A DNA stretch of 64,000 nucleotides from Ohtaekwangia sp. GTDB taxonomy: Bacteria; Bacteroidota; Bacteroidia; Cytophagales; Cyclobacteriaceae. Positions 44,319 through 52,589 of the stretch are shown here, one piece after another. Each line of letters opens with the position of its first letter. Position 1 is the first letter of the stretch. The notes under the pieces were generated by a model, which was not told where the DNA came from, did no database searches, and saw only the letters and a program-made list of their open reading frames with translations. Location of the stretch: the NCBI GenBank assembly GCA_021155195.1, contig JAJNPV010000050.1:682001-746000 (forward strand). The letters run 5' to 3'. The position numbers and the translations under genes are program-made.

Positions 44319-44349
44319 CAAATATAGGTGATTTTTAGTTTCGAGCAAA
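44319..44349 (-). promoter_or_regulatory. promoter of the rimP-nusA-infB operon
   Basis: On the minus strand TTTG (44349-44346), exactly 19 bases, then TATATTTG (44326-44319): a perfect match to the Bacteroidota sigma-A consensus. It lies in the gap between uxs and rimP. Confidence 0.8.
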
Positions 44350-44357
44350 TCGAGTAA

Positions 44358-45347
44358 CTATCGATTATAGGTATCGAAGTTTTTATGATCGCGTTGGTAT
44401 AAAACTTCTTTAGGTAGCGATTTGAAGTATTCGTATGTGATCTTAAGACCCTCTTCCCTGGAAACTTTAGGTTCCCATTTTAATATTTCCCTTGCTTTGG
44501 TGATATCTGGCTGACGTTGTTTAGGATCGTCTTTGGGTAAATCCAAATAAACAACCTTCTGCTTGGTGCCGGTAAGTTTTACAATCTCCTCCGCAAAATC
44601 ACGGATAGTTATTTCACTTGGATTACCAATGTTAACGGGCTGTGCATAGTCTGACAAAAGCAATCTGTAAATTCCTTCAACCAAATCATCTACATAACAG
44701 AATGATCGGGTTTGTGATCCATCACCAAAAATGGTGAGATCCTCGCCTCGCAATGCTTGCCCAATAAATGCCGGCAACACGCGACCATCGTTTAGTCGCA
44801 TGCGCGGACCGTAGGTATTGAAGATTCGGACAATACGTGTTTCCAATCCATGAAAAGTATGATAGGCCATGGTGATGGCTTCCTGAAAGCGTTTAGCTTC
44901 ATCATAAACTCCACGAGGACCAACTGTATTTACATTTCCGTAATACTCTTCTGTTTGAGGATGTACCGTTGGGTCTCCGTATACTTCCGAGGTAGATGCA
45001 ATTATAATCCGTGCGTTCTTGGCTTTAGCGAGACCTAATAAATTATGGGTTCCCAATGAGCCAACTTTTAATGTTTGGATAGGAATTTTTAAGTAGTCGA
45101 TCGGACTTGCGGGGGAGGCAAAATGTAAGATATAATGGAGTTCTCCGGGCACGTGAACGAACTTCGATACATCGTGATGATAAAACTCAAAATCGGGAAG
45201 TTTGAAAAGATGTTCTAAGTTGCGCAAGTCGCCTGTAATCAGGTTATCCATTGCGATAACAGAATATCCTTCTTTTATAAAGCGATCACACAAGTGGGAG
45301 CCCAAAAAGCCTGCACCGCCAGTAATTAAAACTCTTTTCTTAGCCAT
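44358..45347 (-). CDS. UDP-glucuronate decarboxylase (UDP-xylose synthase)
   Basis: Extended short-chain dehydrogenase of 329 residues that oxidises and decarboxylates UDP-glucuronate to UDP-xylose. NAD motif GGAGFLGSHLCDRF (residues 9-22), the HFASPASP element of the UXS group, catalytic S/Y/K as ASTSEVYG and YDEAK (GVYDEAKRFQE), and the substrate loop RMRLNDGRVLPAF. Its start overlaps the end of the UDP-glucose dehydrogenase gene by eight bases, so the two act in sequence. The product feeds surface polysaccharide. Confidence 0.94.
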   Translation of the reverse strand: MAKKRVLITGGAGFLGSHLCDRFIKEGYSVIAMDNLITGDLRNLEHLFKLPDFEFYHHDVSKFVHVPGELHYILHFASPASPIDYLKIPIQTLKVGSLGTHNLLGLAKAKNARIIIASTSEVYGDPTVHPQTEEYYGNVNTVGPRGVYDEAKRFQEAITMAYHTFHGLETRIVRIFNTYGPRMRLNDGRVLPAFIGQALRGEDLTIFGDGSQTRSFCYVDDLVEGIYRLLLSDYAQPVNIGNPSEITIRDFAEEIVKLTGTKQKVVYLDLPKDDPKQRQPDITKAREILKWEPKVSREEGLKITYEYFKSLPKEVLYQRDHKNFDTYNR

Positions 45348-46653
45348 AAATCGTTTCGCGTCCGATACTAAAGTAGGTATATCCTAGTTCTTTCATTTGT
45401 GGCAGGTCATAAAGATTGCGGCCATCAAAGATTACTTTGCTTTTTAAAGCTGATGTTAGTCGTTCAAAATCTGGGGTTCTGAATTCGGGCCATTCGGTAG
45501 CTATAAAAATTGCATCTGCGCCTTCTGCAGCTTCGTAAGGCGTATCCGTATATTGAATTTTATCGCCTAAAATTCCCTTTACGTTTTCCATCGATTCAGG
45601 ATCGTGTGCTTTTACAATAGCTCCTGCCTTCAAGAGTTCTTCAATGTTATAGAGAGCTGGAGCTTCACGAATATCATCCGTATGTGGTTTGAATGAGAGA
45701 CCCCACATGGCGAAGGTTTTACCTTTCAAATCTCCGCGATAAAAATCTTTTATTCTTGGAATCAACTTTGTTTTCTGATTGGCATTTACTTCCATCACCG
45801 CATCCAAAATCCTGAATCCATACTTAACATCGGAAGAAGATTTTGCTAATGCCTGAACGTCTTTAGGAAAGCAACTTCCTCCATATCCAATACCTGGAAA
45901 TAAAAATCGTTTTCCAATCCGGCTATCCGTTCCAATTCCTTTTCGAACTGCATCAACATCCGCACCTACCAATTCGCATAGGTTAGCTATCTCATTCATG
46001 AAAGAGATTTTTGTTGCAAGGAAAGAATTGGCTGCATATTTGGTCAATTCAGCAGAACGCTCATCCATAAAAACTAATGGATTGCCTTGGCGTACGAAGG
46101 GAGCATAAAGAGCTTCCATAACTTTTCTCGCTTTATCAGATTTAGTTCCTATAACAACTCGTTCAGGTTTCATAAAGTCATCCACTGCAACTCCTTCTCT
46201 CAGAAACTCTGGATTAGAAACCACGTCAAATTCTGCTTTAGCATGGGCAGCAATTTTAGCTTTCACTTTATCCGCAGTGCCAACAGGTACTGTACTTTTG
46301 TCGATTACTACTGTATATTCTTTAAGCAATGGGCCAAGTTCGCTGGCAACACCCAAAATGTATTTCAAGTCTGCAGAGCCATCCTCACCAGGGGGAGTTG
46401 GTAAGGCGAGGAATATCACCTTTGCATCTTTGATTCCTTCGGCCAAATCGGTTGTAAAGAAAAGCCTCCCTTGCTTGATGTTTCTTTCAAAAAGAAGCTC
46501 CAGACCGGGTTCATAAATGGTAATCTTACCAGAGTTAAGTTTTTTTACTTTCTCTTTATCAATGTCTATGCAGGTTACTGTGTTGCCAGTTTCAGCAAAG
46601 CATGTTCCGGTTACTAAGCCAACGTATCCGGTTCCAACGACTGCTATTTTCAT
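45340..46653 (-). CDS. ugd: UDP-glucose 6-dehydrogenase
   Basis: Oxidises UDP-glucose to UDP-glucuronate with two NAD. 437 residues. The N-terminal Rossmann motif is VVGTGYVGLVTGTCFAETG (4-22). The catalytic Cys lies in GYGGSCFPKDVQAL, and the NAD/UDP domain includes NPEFLREGVAVDDFMKPERVVIG. A C-terminal UDP-binding domain follows (MWGLSFKPHTDDIREAPA). It comes first in a two-gene operon with the UDP-xylose synthase. The 175 bases upstream, shared with the divergent acyl-CoA dehydrogenase, hold a -7-like TATTTTTG (46683-46690 on the minus strand). Confidence 0.96.
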   Translation of the reverse strand: MKIAVVGTGYVGLVTGTCFAETGNTVTCIDIDKEKVKKLNSGKITIYEPGLELLFERNIKQGRLFFTTDLAEGIKDAKVIFLALPTPPGEDGSADLKYILGVASELGPLLKEYTVVIDKSTVPVGTADKVKAKIAAHAKAEFDVVSNPEFLREGVAVDDFMKPERVVIGTKSDKARKVMEALYAPFVRQGNPLVFMDERSAELTKYAANSFLATKISFMNEIANLCELVGADVDAVRKGIGTDSRIGKRFLFPGIGYGGSCFPKDVQALAKSSSDVKYGFRILDAVMEVNANQKTKLIPRIKDFYRGDLKGKTFAMWGLSFKPHTDDIREAPALYNIEELLKAGAIVKAHDPESMENVKGILGDKIQYTDTPYEAAEGADAIFIATEWPEFRTPDFERLTSALKSKVIFDGRNLYDLPQMKELGYTYFSIGRETIYG

Positions 46654-46759
46654 GTAGGTTTTTGTTTGGTTTTTAAGGAAGGCAAAAATAACCTTTATAA
46701 CCAGAAATCAGCTAAAATAGCTATTCAATGCAGGATTAATATCCACATACTAACGATCG

Positions 46760-46790
46760 TTTGGTATTGATCGATTTTACCTTACTTTTG
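46760..46790 (+). promoter_or_regulatory. promoter of the acyl-CoA dehydrogenase gene
   Basis: TTTG (46760-46763), exactly 19 bases, then TACTTTTG (46783-46790): a perfect Bacteroidota consensus promoter, 38 bases before the start codon. Confidence 0.8.
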
Positions 46791-46828
46791 TATCCCCTAT
46801 CATTCGGGAATAAACAAACAATTAAAAA

Positions 46829-47983
46829 ATGACAACAGAGGTTTTAAATTTTGATGTGACGGAGAATCAAAAAATGATTGCTCAAATGGTACGTGATTTC
46901 GGACAAAAAGAAATAAAGCCGCACATGATGGAGTGGGATGAGAGTCAGGAATTTCCTGTGGATCTTTTTCATAAGATGGGTGAACTTGGGTTAATGGGAG
47001 TGTTAGTTCCTGAAGAGTATGGGGGCTCTGGTTTTGGCTATCATGAATATGTTACTGCTCTGGTTGAGATGTCGAAGATCGATGGTTCTATTGGCTTATC
47101 AATGGCAGCTCATAATTCTTTATGTACGGGTCACATCCTTCAGTTTGCTAATGAAGAACAGAAACAAAACTACCTGCCAAAGCTCGCATCCGGGCAATGG
47201 ATTGGAGCATGGGGACTTACAGAGCCGAACACAGGATCGGATGCAGGTAACATGAGAACCGTTGCCATTAAAGACGGAGACTATTATGTATTGAACGGAG
47301 CCAAGAATTTTATCACGCATGGCAAGTCTGGAAATGTTGCTGTTGTGATTGCACGAACTGGTAAAGTGGGTGACTCACATGCTATGACTGCCTTCATTAT
47401 TGAAAAAGGAACGCCCGGATTCGCGGCTGGTAAAAAGGAAAACAAGTTAGGGATGCGAGCCTCAGAAACAGCTGAGTTAATTTTTACAGATTGCCGCGTT
47501 CATAAGGATCAAATCATTGGTAAAGAAGGTGAAGGATTTGTTCAATCCTTGAAAGTTTTAGATGGAGGTCGGATCTCTATTGCTGCCTTAAGTTTGGGCA
47601 TTGCCACAGGTGCGTTTGAAGCTGCTTTGAAATACTCAAAAGAACGTCATCAGTTTAATCAACCCATTTCGGCCTTTCAGGGGATTTCATTCAAATTGGC
47701 AGACATGGCCACTAAAATTGAAGCAGCATCTCTTTTAACCTATCGGGCAGCCGACCTTAAAAACAAAGGGAAAAGCGTAAACCGCGAATCGGCCATGGCA
47801 AAACTGTATGCTTCAGAGGTTGCCGTTGAGGTTGCTAACGAAGGAGTTCAGATTTTTGGAGGTTATGGATACACAAAAGACTTCCCCGCTGAGAAGTATT
47901 ATCGAGATGCTAAATTGTGTACAATTGGCGAAGGAACCTCAGAAATCCAGAAATTGGTGATTTCACGCACTATTTTGAAATAA
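46829..47983 (+). CDS. acyl-CoA dehydrogenase (short-chain/butyryl type)
   Basis: FAD enzyme of fatty-acid or branched-chain amino-acid oxidation, 384 residues, forming trans-2-enoyl-CoA. Conserved blocks: GAWGLTEPNTGSDAGNMRTVA (signature 1), GKEGEGFVQSLKVLDGGRI, and QIFGGYGYTKDFPAEKYYRDAKLCTIGEGTSEIQKLVI, where the Glu of GEGTSEI is the expected catalytic base of the short/medium-chain group. It is a stand-alone gene with its own promoter. No electron-transfer flavoprotein genes are near. The exact chain-length preference cannot be read from sequence alone. Confidence 0.94.
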   Translation: MTTEVLNFDVTENQKMIAQMVRDFGQKEIKPHMMEWDESQEFPVDLFHKMGELGLMGVLVPEEYGGSGFGYHEYVTALVEMSKIDGSIGLSMAAHNSLCTGHILQFANEEQKQNYLPKLASGQWIGAWGLTEPNTGSDAGNMRTVAIKDGDYYVLNGAKNFITHGKSGNVAVVIARTGKVGDSHAMTAFIIEKGTPGFAAGKKENKLGMRASETAELIFTDCRVHKDQIIGKEGEGFVQSLKVLDGGRISIAALSLGIATGAFEAALKYSKERHQFNQPISAFQGISFKLADMATKIEAASLLTYRAADLKNKGKSVNRESAMAKLYASEVAVEVANEGVQIFGGYGYTKDFPAEKYYRDAKLCTIGEGTSEIQKLVISRTILK

Positions 47984-47985
47984 AA

Positions 47986-48018
47986 TTTGTGTGTTTGGTG
48001 ATAAGAATTCTATATTTG
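47986..48018 (+). promoter_or_regulatory. promoter of rpsU
   Basis: TTTG (47986-47989), 21 bases, then a perfect TATATTTG (48011-48018), 20 bases before the rpsU start. The spacing is slightly long; a second TTTG at 47994 is too close. Confidence 0.6.
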
Positions 48019-48038
48019 CAGCCCAAATAAGTGAAAAC

Positions 48039-48233
48039 ATGCTGATTATCAACATTAAAGAGAACGAATCAATAGACAAAGCACTTAAGCGCTTCAAAAA
48101 GAAATTTGAAAAGACTGGTGTTTTGAGAGCTTTGCGCGAAAGAACATCATTTACAAAGCCTTCTATTAAAAGAAGAAGCGAAGTGATTCGTGCAGCCTAC
48201 AAGCAAAAGCAGTTTGCTTCCGATAATTACTAG
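48039..48233 (+). CDS. rpsU: 30S ribosomal protein S21
   Basis: Small basic ribosomal protein of 64 residues from the ATG at 48039; the longer frame upstream runs through the promoter and is not real. It matches bS21: MLIINIKENESIDKALKRFKKKFEKTGVL, then LRERTSFTKPSIKRRSEVIRAAYKQK. It opens the rpsU-xerC-hpf cluster common in Bacteroidota. Its own terminator follows. Confidence 0.95.
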   Translation: MLIINIKENESIDKALKRFKKKFEKTGVLRALRERTSFTKPSIKRRSEVIRAAYKQKQFASDNY

Positions 48234-48256
48234 TATTTAGTTAAGATTATATAAAC

Positions 48257-48294
48257 AATCCTCCGTGGGCTTTCCTCACGGAGGATTTTTTTTT
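48257..48294 (+). terminator. terminator of rpsU
   Basis: Perfect 11-bp stem (AATCCTCCGTG / CACGGAGGATT) with a 9-base loop and a run of nine T, 23 bases after the rpsU stop. Confidence 0.92.
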
Positions 48295-48332
48295 ATCTTG
48301 TAATCAACACAGGCAGGGTTTGGAGTAGTTAC

Positions 48333-49214
48333 ATGGTTGATACATTCCTAAAATATATTCAGTTCGAAAAAAGGTACAGCCCTAAAACGGTTCAATCATA
48401 TAAAACAGATCTTCTTCAATTTGAAAAATACTTAGAACTCGAATTTACTGGAACCCAATCCCAAGATGCCAATTATGGATTGATCCGATCCTGGATCGTT
48501 AGTCTTGTAGAACTTAAGCTTGATTCCATTTCCATCAATAGAAAGATTGCTTGCCTTAGATCATATTATAAGTTTCTAATGCGCCAGGAAATTATTAGCA
48601 CCGATCCTATGGTGAAAATCAGAATCCTGAAAACAAAAAAGAAACTTCCACATTTTGTAAATGAGCAGGACACCATAAAATTATTGGATCAGGTTCAATT
48701 CCGTGATGACTATGAAGGCAAGCGCGATCAGTTAATCCTTGAATTGTTTTATGGAACCGGAATCCGCCTGGCAGAATTGATTACCCTAAAGGAAAGTTTT
48801 GTCAACTTTAATGACCGAACCATTCGTGTTTTAGGAAAAAGAAATAAGGAAAGAGTCATCCCGTTTTCTGCTTCACTCGTTACTATTATCAGGGGCTACT
48901 TACTTGTTAGAAACAGGGAAGTTGTTAACAGAGATTCAGGACTTTTATTGGTGACGGAAAGTGGTGAGCCTCTATATCCTATGTTAGTAAATCGAATTGT
49001 GAAGAAGTATATGAAGCTATTTACTTCCGTAGAAAAGAAAAGCCCTCATGTGTTGCGCCACACCTACGCCACTCACCTTCTCAACAAAGGCGCAGAGATA
49101 AACGCAGTAAAAGACCTGTTAGGCCATAGCAGCTTAGCGGCCACGCAAGTCTATACACACAACTCTATGGAAAAATTAAAAAAAGTATTTGATCAAGCCC
49201 ATCCTAAAGCATAA
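48333..49214 (+). CDS. xerC: tyrosine recombinase, XerC type
   Basis: Site-specific recombinase of 293 residues, the kind that resolves chromosome dimers. The N-terminal SAM-like core-binding domain spans about 1-85 (FEKRYSPKTVQSYKTDLLQFEKYL). The catalytic domain has Arg in GTGIRLAEL, Lys in VLGKRNKERVIP, HxxR in HVLRHTYATHLL, His in LLGHSSLAATQ and the nucleophile Tyr in VYTHNS. Placed between rpsU and hpf, it is the housekeeping Xer rather than an integron or phage integrase. Confidence 0.92.
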   Translation: MVDTFLKYIQFEKRYSPKTVQSYKTDLLQFEKYLELEFTGTQSQDANYGLIRSWIVSLVELKLDSISINRKIACLRSYYKFLMRQEIISTDPMVKIRILKTKKKLPHFVNEQDTIKLLDQVQFRDDYEGKRDQLILELFYGTGIRLAELITLKESFVNFNDRTIRVLGKRNKERVIPFSASLVTIIRGYLLVRNREVVNRDSGLLLVTESGEPLYPMLVNRIVKKYMKLFTSVEKKSPHVLRHTYATHLLNKGAEINAVKDLLGHSSLAATQVYTHNSMEKLKKVFDQAHPKA

Positions 49215-49277
49215 ATGCCTATGTAACCATTTCTACTCTTATTTTAAATTATGTTCCACTTTTAAATTTTATGTTCT

Positions 49278-49580
49278 ATGAAACTGCAAGTACAATCCAT
49301 TCACTTTGATGCAGACCAAAAATTAATCGACTTCATTCAAAAGAAAGTAGATAAACTGGAAACGTTTTACGATCGAATGGTAGATGGCGAAGTCTTTTTA
49401 AGATTAAACAACGAAGGAACTGAAAATAAAACAGTAGAAATAAAACTGAATGTGCCAGGGCAAAATTTATTTGCAAAAGAACATGCTTCCTCATTTGAAG
49501 CTGCAACCGATCAGGCTACAGAAGCATTGCGTGCTCAGTTAAAGAAGTTCAAAACAAAGATTAAAAATGGCAGGGTTTAA
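49278..49580 (+). CDS. hpf: ribosome hibernation factor, HPF/RaiA family (short form)
   Basis: Protein of 100 residues that binds the 30S decoding site in stationary phase. It shows the beta-alpha-beta pattern (KLQVQSIHFDADQKLIDFIQKKVDKLETFYDRM), then VEIKLNVPGQNLFAKEHASSFEAATDQATEAL, typical of short HPF. It lacks the C-terminal dimerisation domain of long HPF. It lies 63 bases after xerC and ends at a bidirectional terminator. Confidence 0.93.
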   Translation: MKLQVQSIHFDADQKLIDFIQKKVDKLETFYDRMVDGEVFLRLNNEGTENKTVEIKLNVPGQNLFAKEHASSFEAATDQATEALRAQLKKFKTKIKNGRV

Positions 49581-49600
49581 AACCGTTGTCTGTCATAAAC

Positions 49601-49628
49601 AAAAAAGGAGCTTTTAAGCTCCTTTTTT
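49601..49628. terminator. bidirectional terminator between hpf and metK
   Basis: AAAAAAGGAGCTT, loop TT, then AAGCTCCTTTTTT: a perfect 13-bp stem with A- and T-runs on the two sides. It serves hpf on the plus strand and metK, whose stop is three bases away, on the minus strand. Confidence 0.93.
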
Positions 49629-49630
49629 AG

Positions 49631-50887
49631 TTAGTTTAGTTTGAATGCTTTCTTGATTTCATCCACGTGAGTGAGTTTTTCCCATGGGAATAATTCAACT
49701 TTCACCTTCTTCTCGTTTCTCTTTCCTTTATTGAAAATCTTCTCTACAACTTTAGGCTCACGTCCCATATGGCCATAAGCTGCAGTTTCTGAATAGATAG
49801 GAGTGCGCAACTTGAAACGTTCTTCAATAAAGTAAGGACGCATGTCAAAAATCTTCTCGATCTTTTTGGCTATCTCGCCATCGTTCAATTTTACCTTGGA
49901 AGTGCCGTATGTGTTTACATATAAACCAACTGGTTTCGCCACACCAATCGCGTAAGCAACTTGTACAAGTACTTCATCGCATAAACCCGCAGCTACTAAA
50001 TTTTTTGCAATATGACGAGTAGCATACGCAGCTGAACGATCTACTTTAGAAGGATCTTTACCAGAGAATGCACCACCACCGTGTGCCCCTTTGCCACCAT
50101 AGGTATCAACAATAATCTTACGGCCTGTTAATCCGGTATCACCATGTGGACCACCAATTACGAACTTACCAGTTGGGTTAACATGATATTGGATATCACT
50201 TCCGAAAAGTTTTTGAACACGCTTAGGAAGCTTTTTCTTAATGCGTGGAACCAATACATTGATTACATCATCTTTAATCTTCTTCAACATGATGGCATCC
50301 TTAGCAAAGTCATCGTGCTGGGTAGAGATTACAATAGCATCAATACGCTGTGGCTTGTTGTCATCGGAATATTCAATCGTAACCTGAGATTTTGCATCAG
50401 GTCGCAAGTACGTCATTACTTTGCCTTCCTTACGGATAACGGATAATTCCCGAAGCAACAAATGGGCAATGTCCAGCGGCAATGGCATGTAGTTGTCCGT
50501 CTCGTTGGTTGCATAACCAAACATCATTCCCTGATCACCGGCACCCTGCTCTTCTTTCTTCTTGCGTTCTACACCTTGATTGATGTCAGCAGATTGTTCG
50601 TGGATAGCTGAAAAGATACCACAGCTATTGGCTTCGAACATATACTCGCTTTTGGTATAACCAATCTTACGGATTACTTCGCGGGCTATTTCTTGTACAT
50701 CTAAATAGGCTTCAGATTTTACTTCACCCGCCAGCACAACCTGGCCAGTAGTTACGAGCGTTTCGCAGGCTACTTTAGAATTAGCATCATACGCTAAAAA
50801 GTAGTCGATGAGGGCATCTGAAATTTGATCGGCTACTTTATCTGGGTGACCTTCAGAAACCGACTCGGAAGTGAATAAATATGGCAT
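49631..50887 (-). CDS. metK: S-adenosylmethionine synthetase
   Basis: Makes SAM from methionine and ATP. 418 residues. Conserved elements: FTSESVSEGHPDKVADQISDA (ATP/methionine site), GAGDQGMMFGYA, and the P-loop-like signature GGGAFSGKDPSKVDRSAAYA, with IGGPHGDTGLTGRKIIVDTYGG before it. The length is slightly above the E. coli enzyme, as usual in Bacteroidota. No SAM riboswitch was seen in the 87-base leader. Confidence 0.97.
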   Translation of the reverse strand: MPYLFTSESVSEGHPDKVADQISDALIDYFLAYDANSKVACETLVTTGQVVLAGEVKSEAYLDVQEIAREVIRKIGYTKSEYMFEANSCGIFSAIHEQSADINQGVERKKKEEQGAGDQGMMFGYATNETDNYMPLPLDIAHLLLRELSVIRKEGKVMTYLRPDAKSQVTIEYSDDNKPQRIDAIVISTQHDDFAKDAIMLKKIKDDVINVLVPRIKKKLPKRVQKLFGSDIQYHVNPTGKFVIGGPHGDTGLTGRKIIVDTYGGKGAHGGGAFSGKDPSKVDRSAAYATRHIAKNLVAAGLCDEVLVQVAYAIGVAKPVGLYVNTYGTSKVKLNDGEIAKKIEKIFDMRPYFIEERFKLRTPIYSETAAYGHMGREPKVVEKIFNKGKRNEKKVKVELFPWEKLTHVDEIKKAFKLN

Positions 50888-50919
50888 AGTTAAAGTTTGT
50901 TTTCAATAATTTAAGGGGG

Positions 50920-50948
50920 CAAAGATAATAAGTAAGATTATATGTCAA
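50920..50948 (-). promoter_or_regulatory. promoter of metK
   Basis: On the minus strand TTG (50948-50946), 18 bases, then TATCTTTG (50927-50920), matching the TAnnTTTG consensus. It lies 33 bases upstream of the metK ATG. Confidence 0.65.
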
Positions 50949-50974
50949 GCGTTAAGCGACTTGAATTAATACAG

Positions 50975-51685
50975 CTATGCTAGAAACAAGAAAACGGCTG
51001 GACTCTTGGGCCAATCGACATTTGCTTTTTTCCACTGATTTATTGTCTTGTTAAGCACGGTTTCGTTTTTACCAGTTAAATCCAATGCAACCGTTAGTCT
51101 AGTGCTTGCTTGAAGACTTTTTAAAAAATAATTATAGACTGAATTATTACGATAAGGAGTTTCAATGAAAATCTGAGTTTGATTTTTAGCCCTTGATTCA
51201 TGTTCAAGTTCTTTAATTTTTTGATGGGCTTCTTTTGCATCAATGGGCAAATATCCATGAAATGCAAACTGCTGACCGTTTAAACCGGAAGCAATCAAGG
51301 CTAATAAAATGGAGGAGGGGCCCACTAAAGGAACGACCCGAATGTTTTGTCGATGAGCATACTCCACAGCTAATGCTCCCGGATCGGCAATGCCGGGGCA
51401 ACCCGATTCTGAAAGGATTCCTACATCATGTCCTTCCGTTATAGGCAACATCAATTCAGATAACTCTTGCGAGGATGTGTCTTTATTCAACACCTTAAAC
51501 TGCAATATTTCTATGGAAGGATAGATATTTAAGCTGCTCAAATATCTTCGGGCGGTGCGGATATCTTCAGCAAGGAAATAAGAAAGATCTTTTAAAACTG
51601 TCTTTACACCAATTGGAATAACAGCATCTTCTGTTGATTCGGAAATCACATTGGGGATAAGAAATAACTTGCCCTTAGTAACCAT
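50975..51685 (-). CDS. SAM-dependent methyltransferase, RsmI-like (tetrapyrrole methylase fold)
   Basis: Protein of 236 residues with the tetrapyrrole-methylase fold. Motifs: GKLFLIPNVISE at the N-terminus, DVGILSESGCPGIADPGALAVE in the SAM-binding region, VPLVGPSSILLALIASGLNGQQFAFHGYLP, and QIFIETPYRNN. It resembles RsmI, the 16S rRNA C1402 2'-O-methyltransferase, but is of the shorter subgroup. The target is therefore inferred. Its ATG overlaps the stop of the upstream hydrolase by one base (TAATG), so the two are translationally coupled. Confidence 0.87.
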   Translation of the reverse strand: MVTKGKLFLIPNVISESTEDAVIPIGVKTVLKDLSYFLAEDIRTARRYLSSLNIYPSIEILQFKVLNKDTSSQELSELMLPITEGHDVGILSESGCPGIADPGALAVEYAHRQNIRVVPLVGPSSILLALIASGLNGQQFAFHGYLPIDAKEAHQKIKELEHESRAKNQTQIFIETPYRNNSVYNYFLKSLQASTRLTVALDLTGKNETVLNKTINQWKKANVDWPKSPAVFLFLA

Positions 51686-52446
51686 TATTTTTCTAAAAAG
51701 GGAATGACTGTTTCCGCAAACTCTTTTGGTTTTTCGGCCTGTACCCAGTGGCCGCTATCGAGTGTGACTAAAGTGAAAGCTGGAAATATTTTCTCAATCA
51801 GTTTTTCATCTCCGGATTTGAAATACTTTGAGCGGGCTCCAACAATGAAGAGTGTTGGCCCGTCATACTGTCCATCAAATTGCATTCCCTCTCCAATCTC
51901 TTCAATGTGTTTATCAATGGATTTTAAATTAGGTCGCCACCCAAAGCCACCATCGCTAGTGCGGTACAAGTTCTTTAACAAAAACTGACGTTCATCCAAT
52001 TCAGTCACATGCTTGCTTAGCAATTCATCCGCTTCAGTTCGGGAAGAAACATTCGGGAGGTCTAAGCTTAACAAACCTTCAAGGATATTGTCGTGATGCA
52101 CCGGATACGCCTTTGGCACAATATCAACTACGATAAGTTTTTTTACTCTCTCCGGATATTTTACCGCAAAGTTCATAGCCGTTTTGCCACCCATCGAGTG
52201 ACCAATAATAGTTACTGCCTTTAAATTGTGCTCATTAATAAACTCGAGCAGATCTTCTGCTAAAAGTTTATAATCGAACGCTTCGCTATGGGGCGATTGG
52301 CCATGGTTACGCTGGTCGATCAAATATACTGTAAACTGTTCGGCAAATGTTTTAGCCAACGTGTACCAGTTATCGGACGATCCGAACAACCCATGCAAAA
52401 TAATAAGCGGCTCTCCTTGCCCCGACTGTCTATAAAACAACTTCAT
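51685..52446 (-). CDS. alpha/beta hydrolase (YbfF-like esterase)
   Basis: Serine hydrolase of 253 residues. I chose the ATG at 52446 (MKLFYRQSGQGEPLIILHGLFGSSDNW); the longer in-frame version upstream translates a repeat region. Features: oxyanion-hole HGLFGSSDNW, DQRNHGQSPHSE, nucleophile Ser in GHSMGGKTAMNFA, and the terminal catalytic His in LDSGHWVQAEKP. It is coupled to the RsmI-like gene. The substrate is unknown; relatives cleave short acyl esters or acyl-CoA. Confidence 0.9.
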   Translation of the reverse strand: MKLFYRQSGQGEPLIILHGLFGSSDNWYTLAKTFAEQFTVYLIDQRNHGQSPHSEAFDYKLLAEDLLEFINEHNLKAVTIIGHSMGGKTAMNFAVKYPERVKKLIVVDIVPKAYPVHHDNILEGLLSLDLPNVSSRTEADELLSKHVTELDERQFLLKNLYRTSDGGFGWRPNLKSIDKHIEEIGEGMQFDGQYDGPTLFIVGARSKYFKSGDEKLIEKIFPAFTLVTLDSGHWVQAEKPKEFAETVIPFLEK

Positions 52447-52459
52447 GCTGCGAAGATAA

Positions 52460-52522
52460 TACTTCGCCTTTAACGGACTTCGTATTACAGGTACTACTTC
52501 GCCCTTTACAGAGCTTCGTACA
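52460..52522. repeat. imperfect direct repeat upstream of the hydrolase
   Basis: Two adjacent units of about 31 bases, TACTTCGCCTTTAACGGACT... and TACTTCGCCCTTTACAGAGC..., about three quarters identical. Each has short CGAAG/CTTCG inverted words. They lie in the shared upstream region of the hydrolase and lysA and look like a degenerate dispersed repeat. Confidence 0.4.
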
Positions 52523-52589
52523 TAAATTAAAGTCATAAGACTATTAAGAGGTGACTTGATCCACTGTATATTTGACCTTTTATTTTTTT

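Noticed and set aside
50888..50974. SAM riboswitch in front of metK
   Set aside because: The leader is under 90 bases with a normal promoter inside it; no conserved SAM-riboswitch core or competing stems could be found.
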